Source: Cupriavidus sp. P-10 (lineage in GTDB: Bacteria > Pseudomonadota > Gammaproteobacteria > Burkholderiales > Burkholderiaceae). Taken from it: a stretch of 64,000 nt of DNA. This document shows, piece after piece, positions 59,278 through 64,000 of the stretch. The position numbers and the translations under genes are program-made. Numbering within the stretch: position 1 is the stretch's first letter; every line of letters begins with the position of its first letter. The notes below the pieces were generated by a model. The model ran no database searches, was not told the DNA's origin, and saw nothing but the letters and a program-made list of their open reading frames with translations. The stretch covers positions 2,108,001 to 2,172,000 of the forward strand of contig NZ_AP025171.1 of assembly GCF_003402535.2 (NCBI RefSeq), given 5' to 3'.

Positions 59278-59302
59278 CCCCTCTCCGCTCGCGGGAGAGG
59301 GG
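59278..59302. terminator. GC-rich stem-loop between Bug and lacI-like genes
   Basis: CCCCTCTCC (59278-59286) pairs perfectly with GGAGAGGGG (59294-59302) around a 7-base loop. A further GGGAGAGGG follows at 59308. It may attenuate transcription between the operon and the regulator gene, or belong to a dispersed intergenic repeat. Confidence 0.45.
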
Positions 59303-59347
59303 CCGCGGGAGAGGGAGCACCCCAGCGGCGGTGCCACGGCCATGCCC

Positions 59348-60331
59348 CTACTCGCCAGCCCTGACGCCGGATTGCCGGACCACCGGCGCCAGCTTGCCGA
59401 TTTCCGCCTGGATATACGTGGCAAATTCCTGCGGCGACGAGCGCCGCGGCTCGGCACCCTGCGCGGCCAGGCGCTCGCGCACGTCGGGGGCGGACAGCGC
59501 CTTGCCGATCTCGGCATTGAGGGCGTCTACGATCTCGCGCGGCGTCCCGGCGGGGGCGAGGATGCCGAACCAGGAATCGAAGGCATAGGCAGGGAAGCCC
59601 GACTCCGCGACGGTCGGGATATCCGGCAGCGCGCTGGCCCGCTTCGCCGTGGTCACCGCTAGCGCGCGCAGCTTGCCTTGCCTGACAAAGGGCAAGGCCG
59701 AAACGGAAGGCGCGAACATCATGTCGCCGCGGCCGGCCATGACGTCGGTAAGCGCTTCGCCGGTACCCTTGTACGGGATATGCGTGATGTCGATGCCGGC
59801 CTGCATCTTGAACATCTCGCCGCTCAGGTGCGTGGAGCTGCCGGAACCCGCGGAGTCGAAGTTGAGCGCGCCCGGCGTGGCCTTGGCCGCCGCCACCACA
59901 TCGCGCACCGACTTGTACTTGCTGGCCGCGTTGACCACCAGCACGTTGGGCACGCTGGCCACCAGCGAGACCGGCGCGAAGTCCTTCACCGTGTCGTAGC
60001 CGAGCCTAGGATAGAGCGTGGCATTGATCGCGTGCCCGACCGACACCAGGATCAGCGTGTAGCCGTCCGGCGCCGCCTTGGCCACGCCGGTGGCGCCGAC
60101 GGTGCCTCCCGCGCCGGGCCGGTTGTCGACGATCACCTGGTAGCTGCCGCCTTCGGCCATCTTGCTGCCGAGGATGCGCGCCAGGATATCGGTGGCGCTG
60201 CCGGCCGAGAACGGCACCACCAGCCGGATCGGCTTGCTGGGGTACTGGGGCTGTGCACTGGCGGCGGGGGCGGCCGCCAGCATCAACGATGAAGTCAGCG
60301 CCAGCACGGCGCCCTGGATGGATCGAATCAT
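59348..60331 (-). CDS. Bug/TctC-family periplasmic solute receptor
   Basis: A ~327-residue Bug receptor. The start ATG 60331 (MIRSIQGAVLAL) is preferred because GAGGAG lies upstream. The signal peptide ends near PAASAQ, followed by YPSKPIRLVVPFSAGSATDI, VDNRPGAGGTVGATGVA, DGYTLILVSVGHAINATLY and HIPYKGTGEALTDVMAGRGD. It is preceded by a porin gene and followed by the LacI gene. The operon's enzymes suggest a beta-keto or hydroxy acid ligand (inference). Confidence 0.92.
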   Translation of the reverse strand: MIRSIQGAVLALTSSLMLAAAPAASAQPQYPSKPIRLVVPFSAGSATDILARILGSKMAEGGSYQVIVDNRPGAGGTVGATGVAKAAPDGYTLILVSVGHAINATLYPRLGYDTVKDFAPVSLVASVPNVLVVNAASKYKSVRDVVAAAKATPGALNFDSAGSGSSTHLSGEMFKMQAGIDITHIPYKGTGEALTDVMAGRGDMMFAPSVSALPFVRQGKLRALAVTTAKRASALPDIPTVAESGFPAYAFDSWFGILAPAGTPREIVDALNAEIGKALSAPDVRERLAAQGAEPRRSSPQEFATYIQAEIGKLAPVVRQSGVRAGE

Positions 60332-60373
60332 TCCTTGTCTCCTCACTTCCGGTCGGGACGCGTGTGCCGCGCC

Positions 60374-61477
60374 TCAGAAGAAATGCCGCATGCCGAGCGC
60401 GACGGTCTGCGGGTCGGCGCCCGCGCTCACGCCCAGCTCGTTGATGGCGAAGTCATAGATCGCGTTGCGCTTGTTGTTGATGCGGCTGTAGTACGCATAC
60501 AGCGCCGTGCGCTTGGATAGCGGATAGTCGTAGCCCACCGTGACCTGCGTCGCGCCTGTCTCCGCGCCGCTGCGGAAGAAACCGACGGTCTCGGTGGCAT
60601 TGCCGGCGCCGTTGCTGGCCAGGCCAAAGCCGACCCGCACGCTGCCCGGCCCCAGCTTCTGCACCACCGACGCGTAGTACCCATTGCGCGTCAGGTCGCC
60701 GGTGGCGGTGCGGTAGTGCAGCCGTTCATAGAGCAGCGCTACGGTGGTGCTGGGGAACTTGTAGGAAACGCCCGCCTTCATCGCATCATCGTTGCGCCCC
60801 GCGGTCTGGTAGTGCTGGTGGATTTCGTAGGCCAGCACTACGTTAAGCGGGCCGTTGTCATAGGCGGCGGAGAACGAGTACAGCCCCGGGTTGCGCGGCA
60901 CCGTGGTCTTTTCCTCATTGACGCCCCACGCGGCCGCGCCGCTGAAGCCCGCCAGCGACGGCGTCTTGTAGACGATGATGTTTTTCTGCCGGCGGTCGAA
61001 CGCGCTGGTGTCCTGCACGTTGTCAGAGCTGGACGTGGAGCCGTTGCCGATCAGCGCCATATAGCCCGCCGTGGTCGGGTAATACGGGTCGTAGGTCAGG
61101 GTCGCCTCGGTATAGGGCGTCTGCCAGTGCCCCATGAACAGCGTGCCGGCGCTGCCCTGCAGCCCGATGCGCGAGTTGCGCCCCGCGATCTGGCCCTGGC
61201 CGGTGTCGAGCGAGACGTTGCTCTCGATCTGCCAGATCGCCTTGAGACTGCCGCCCAGCCCTTCCTCGCCGCGCATGCCGAACACGGAACGGTTGTTGGT
61301 CAGGCGGCCGACGCCGCCCAGGCGCGTGCCGTCGGTCGCCGTATTGGCATAGGAATACTCCAGCGCGGTGTTGAGGCGCCCGTACAGCGTCACGGACGAC
61401 TGCGCGCCCGCGTGGCCGCTGCAGGCCGCGCCCACCGCCAGCAGCAGCAAGCGGCACCGCTTGGGAACGGATCTCAT
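60374..61477 (-). CDS. Gram-negative porin (Omp32/OmpC type)
   Basis: A 367-residue outer membrane porin starting at ATG 61477. The signal peptide (CRLLLLAVGAACSGHAG, cleaved before QSSV) precedes VTLYGRLNTALEYSYAN, NNRSVFGMRGEEGLGGSLKA, the loop-3 type NSRIGLQGSAGTLFMGHWQT, VGYDYPLSKRTALYAYYSRI and the terminal ALGMRHFF with C-terminal Phe. It is co-transcribed with the cupin and Bug genes and likely admits the operon's substrate. Confidence 0.9.
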   Translation of the reverse strand: MRSVPKRCRLLLLAVGAACSGHAGAQSSVTLYGRLNTALEYSYANTATDGTRLGGVGRLTNNRSVFGMRGEEGLGGSLKAIWQIESNVSLDTGQGQIAGRNSRIGLQGSAGTLFMGHWQTPYTEATLTYDPYYPTTAGYMALIGNGSTSSSDNVQDTSAFDRRQKNIIVYKTPSLAGFSGAAAWGVNEEKTTVPRNPGLYSFSAAYDNGPLNVVLAYEIHQHYQTAGRNDDAMKAGVSYKFPSTTVALLYERLHYRTATGDLTRNGYYASVVQKLGPGSVRVGFGLASNGAGNATETVGFFRSGAETGATQVTVGYDYPLSKRTALYAYYSRINNKRNAIYDFAINELGVSAGADPQTVALGMRHFF

Positions 61478-61577
61478 TGGTCTACCCCTGTGGTTGTGAT
61501 CATTCTTTTTGTAGTCACTTTTGTGGTCAGCGCCGTGCATTTCAGCGCTGCAATCGTTTGCATTCCAGCGCAAGGAA

Positions 61578-61919
61578 TCAGGCCTTCGGATACGGCATCG
61601 CCAGCAGCAGCAACGCCGGCCGGTTGCCCGGATTCGACACCTGACGCGCCTCCCCCGGGGCAAGCCGCACCGAGTCGTACTGTCCCAGCGTGACGGCCTG
61701 GTCCGGCGTGCGCACGCAGACTTCGCCTTCGAGCACGACGTAGTGCTTTTCCACCGGCGAGGCATCCAGCGCGGTATGGCCGCCGGGCAGCAGCACCGAG
61801 ACCCCGAGCCACAGCGCCTCGGACGGCCCGGCCTCGTGTCCCTGCAGGCGCAGGCAGTGCATGCCGTCGTGGTTGGCCGGGAAATACGCCGGCGCCTGGG
61901 CAAAGCGGGTCGTGTTCAT
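61578..61919 (-). CDS. Small cupin-domain protein
   Basis: A 113-residue single-domain cupin starting at ATG 61919, overlapping the stop of the reductase gene. The strands HYVVLEGEVCVRTPDQAVTL and YDSVRLAPGEARQVSNPGN form the barrel. The first cupin motif is reduced (LLPGGHTALDASPVEKHYVV: two His and a Glu region) and the second motif has no clear His, so metal binding is uncertain. The role in the operon is unknown; an isomerase, decarboxylase or binding function is possible. Confidence 0.8.
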   Translation of the reverse strand: MNTTRFAQAPAYFPANHDGMHCLRLQGHEAGPSEALWLGVSVLLPGGHTALDASPVEKHYVVLEGEVCVRTPDQAVTLGQYDSVRLAPGEARQVSNPGNRPALLLLAMPYPKA

Positions 61920-62893
61920 GGCTTGAGCACCACGCGCTCGGTCGCGCCTTGCAGGACCGCGCGGTAGGCGTCCTTGGCATTGGCCAGCGCATAGGTGTAG
62001 CCGGACAGCACCGGGAACGGCCGCAGCGCGCCCGAGGCAAACATCGGCGCAAGCTGGTCAAGGATCCTGGCGCAGGCGCCGCTGTCCAGCGCCAGCGTGT
62101 CGACGCCGACGTACGTATGCTGGCCGCGATAGAAGGCAAAGATGTCGAACGGCACCGGCTTCTCGATGGTCGAGATAAAGACCTGCGCCGCGCCGATCGC
62201 CATCGCCTGGTTGGCCTGCTCGAAGTACGGGCTGCCGACGGTGTTGTAGACGATGTCGGCGCCATGGCCGCCGGTCTCGTCGCGCACCACTTCCGCGATT
62301 GCTTCGCGGCTGGCGTCGATCATGCGCACCGCGCCGCTGGCGTGGCCGCGGTAAGCCTCGGCCGCGCGCTCGACGGCAAAGACGCGCGCACCGAGCGCCG
62401 TGGCGATCTGGATGGTGGCCTGCCCCACCTTGCCATTGCCGCCACAGACCAGCACGGTGCTGCCGGCCTGCGGCATGCCGGCGCGGCGCAGGCCTTCATA
62501 CGCGGTGATGAACGGCACGCCGACGGCGCCGGCCTCCAGCAGCGACACCGACGCCGGCTTGGCGCGCACCGCGCTGGCCTGGATGCGCAGGTACTTGCCA
62601 TGCGTGCCGTCGCGGCGGATGCCAAGCTCGCCGCCGCTGCCCCACACCTGCAGGCCCAGCAGCGCGGCGGGACCGTCGACCACCAGGCCGGCATAGTCGC
62701 GGCCCGGCGTGCGCGGCCAGATTGCATGCGGCATCAGGCCCAGCGTTGCCTTGACGTCGCTGGGGTTGACCCCGGCACTGGCGACTTCGATGATGCATTG
62801 GTCCGCCGCGGCATCGGGGCGCGGTACGCCGAGCAGTTCAAGTTGCAGCGCTTCGATATCGGCGGCTTTCTGGTTCACGCGGATGGTGTTCAT
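61916..62893 (-). CDS. Medium-chain reductase, quinone oxidoreductase-like
   Basis: A 325-residue MDR-superfamily protein starting at ATG 62893. The GroES-like part has VASAGVNPSDVKATLGLMPH and PRTPGRDYAGLVVDGPAALLGLQVWG. The NADPH Rossmann fold is STVLVCGGNGKVGQATIQIA (~143-162). There are no zinc-binding cysteines, so it is a zinc-independent quinone-reductase or enoyl-reductase type. It lies between the keto acid cleavage gene and the cupin gene, with a 43-bp gap upstream and an ATGA overlap downstream. Confidence 0.88.
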   Translation of the reverse strand: MNTIRVNQKAADIEALQLELLGVPRPDAAADQCIIEVASAGVNPSDVKATLGLMPHAIWPRTPGRDYAGLVVDGPAALLGLQVWGSGGELGIRRDGTHGKYLRIQASAVRAKPASVSLLEAGAVGVPFITAYEGLRRAGMPQAGSTVLVCGGNGKVGQATIQIATALGARVFAVERAAEAYRGHASGAVRMIDASREAIAEVVRDETGGHGADIVYNTVGSPYFEQANQAMAIGAAQVFISTIEKPVPFDIFAFYRGQHTYVGVDTLALDSGACARILDQLAPMFASGALRPFPVLSGYTYALANAKDAYRAVLQGATERVVLKP

Positions 62894-62935
62894 GAGGTTT
62901 GTCCTTTCAGGAATCGGCAATACGGTTGGCGGGGC

Positions 62936-63820
62936 TCAGGCTTCGCGCAGCCCCAGCGTGCGGCGCGCCTCGGCCGGCGACGCGGTCTCGCCGCCAAGCG
63001 AGCGCACGATGTCGCGGGCCTTGGCGACCAGCGCGGCATTGCTCGGGGCCAGCACGCCCTTGTCCAGGTAGATGTTGTCTTCCAGGCCGACGCGCACGTG
63101 GCCGCCGGCCAGCCATGCCTGCGCCACGATCGGGAACTCGGCGCGGCCGATGCCGAAGGCCGACCAGTGCGCGCCGGCGGGCAGCATGTTGCGCGCGTAG
63201 AAGATGGTCTCGGGCGTGGGCGCGAAGCCGTACTTCACCCCCAGCACGAAGGTCCACAGGCCGGGCCCGTCAAGCACGCCGTCGCGGATGAAATCGAGCG
63301 CCATGTTGAGGTCGCCCGAATCGAAAATCTCCAGTTCCGGCATGACGCCGGCGGCGCGGATCGCGGCGGCCATCTTGCGCACGTTGGCGGGCGTGTTGAT
63401 GACCACGTCGCCGCCGGAATTCATGGTATTGAGGTCGAGCGAACACACGTCCGGGCGCAACGCGGTGATGTGCTCGACGCGCTTGCCCGGAGGCAGCAGC
63501 GTGGTGCCCGGCGCCGCCACGCGCGGCTCGTCTTCGCTTGGTACGAAGCGGCCGCCGGGACCGGTGGTGAGGTTGATGATCAGCGTGCGGTTGCGCGCGC
63601 GGATGCGGTCGATGACGTCGGCGTAGTACTCGAGCGCCATCGACGGGCGGCCGGTCTCGGGATCGCGCACGTGGATATGGGCGGCGGCAGCGCCAGCTTC
63701 GGCGGCTTCGAGCGCGGCGTCGGCGATCTGCGCGGGCGTGACCGGCAGGCCGGGATGCTGCTCGGGGGTGACGATATTGCCGGTCACCGCGCAGGTGATG
63801 ATGGTCTTGCGTGCGTGCAT
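62936..63820 (-). CDS. Beta-keto acid cleavage enzyme (BKACE/KCE family)
   Basis: A 294-residue TIM-barrel enzyme of the 3-keto-5-aminohexanoate cleavage family, which reacts a beta-keto acid with acetyl-CoA to give acetoacetate and a new CoA thioester. The zinc ligands His48 and His50 are in AAAHIHVRDPETGRPS, TGPGGRFVPSEDEPR is part of the acyl-binding loop, and the C-terminal conserved segment is GGHVRVGLEDNIYL with the metal-binding Glu. The start ATG 63820 (MHARKTIITCAVTGNIVTPE) fits the family. The substrate group depends on residues that I cannot assign. Confidence 0.92.
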   Translation of the reverse strand: MHARKTIITCAVTGNIVTPEQHPGLPVTPAQIADAALEAAEAGAAAAHIHVRDPETGRPSMALEYYADVIDRIRARNRTLIINLTTGPGGRFVPSEDEPRVAAPGTTLLPPGKRVEHITALRPDVCSLDLNTMNSGGDVVINTPANVRKMAAAIRAAGVMPELEIFDSGDLNMALDFIRDGVLDGPGLWTFVLGVKYGFAPTPETIFYARNMLPAGAHWSAFGIGRAEFPIVAQAWLAGGHVRVGLEDNIYLDKGVLAPSNAALVAKARDIVRSLGGETASPAEARRTLGLREA

Positions 63821-63867
63821 GAGAGAACGTTGGTTAAGAACAAGAGGAAAAGGAGCGCGGCGCGGGG

Positions 63868-64000
63868 CTAGCCGAGCTGCCGGCCGCCGTCGACGACGAT
63901 GGTGGTGCCGGTGGCAAAGCGCAGCGAAGTCGCGCACGCGGCGATGGCGTCGGCCACGTCCTGCGCCTGGCCGATGCGCTGCAGCGGCGTCGTCCTGGCG
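63868..64000 (-). CDS. SDR-family dehydrogenase, C-terminal part
   Basis: The gene runs off the right edge; only its last 44 codons, ending at TAG 63868-63870, are visible. They read TTPLQRIGQAQDVADAIAAC, then FATGTTIVVDGGRQLG, the standard C-terminus of short-chain dehydrogenases with the TG-x2-xxVDGG motif. It is the most upstream visible gene of the keto acid operon and may make or reduce the beta-keto acid. Confidence 0.85.
   Translation of the reverse strand, partial: ARTTPLQRIGQAQDVADAIAACATSLRFATGTTIVVDGGRQLG

Noticed and set aside
1..64000. CRISPR arrays
   Set aside because: No regularly spaced repeat-spacer pattern was seen; the CGCGACATC repeats at 15443-15659 are too few and irregular.

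Overview
The window is high-GC DNA from a beta-proteobacterium, most likely a Cupriavidus/Ralstonia-type member of the Burkholderiales. The main reasons are seven Bug (TctC-type) periplasmic receptors, two Omp32-type porins, many small acyl-CoA catabolic operons each with its own regulator, and relics of a MobH-type integrative element. I saw no rRNA, complete tRNA or CRISPR array. The organism call is inference from gene families; no database search was possible.

Region 1 (1-15720) is a mosaic, decaying accessory region. It opens with a molybdo-hydroxylase pair (iorB; iorA interrupted by a complete IS66-family element with an 8-bp target duplication). Next come a relaxase C-terminal relic fused to a multiply frameshifted alcohol dehydrogenase pseudogene, a lone Bug receptor, and an XRE-led minus-strand run of unknown genes divergent from a second XRE gene across a palindromic operator. 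An IS5-family element then splits the 3' part of a tRNA-Arg(UCU), which looks like an attachment-site copy. An orphan Phd-like antitoxin and an AT-rich stretch with TGTCG/CGACA repeats follow.

Region 2 (15724-20787) is a partly deleted cyclohexanecarboxylate/benzoate-type (bad/ali-like) operon. It holds intact enoyl-CoA hydratase, BadI-like ring hydrolase and FadH-like reductase genes, fragments of an enoyl-CoA hydratase, a BadH-like SDR and an acyl-CoA ligase, and a divergent MarR regulator.

Region 3 (21050-33600) is a sulfur-amino-acid island. It has a polar amino acid ABC transporter, a cysteine-dioxygenase-like cupin, a cystathionine beta-lyase-like PLP enzyme, a deleted flavoprotein, a very unusual cupin plus four-rhodanese fusion, a Bug receptor, a second four-rhodanese protein and a ruined sulfonate-type binding protein gene.

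Region 4 (33612-54890) holds an OFA-type MFS transporter with a 46-residue membrane partner and a LysR regulator. It also holds a CoA-transferase/hydratase/two-dehydrogenase operon with its own Bug and porin, a divergent alkylsulfatase-like hydrolase, and an operon of an NDP-forming acyl-CoA synthetase, two DUF1254/DUF1214 proteins and two Bugs. The last of these sits next to an IclR regulator, which faces a sixth Bug plus LysR pair across a perfect palindrome.

Region 5 (55029-64000) contains a membrane diguanylate cyclase, a YihY-type membrane protein, and a catabolic operon reading SDR, beta-keto acid cleavage enzyme, zinc-independent alcohol dehydrogenase-like reductase, cupin, porin, Bug and LacI regulator. 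The common theme is scavenging of small organic acids: porin entry, Bug capture in the periplasm, CoA activation and beta-oxidation-like cleavage.
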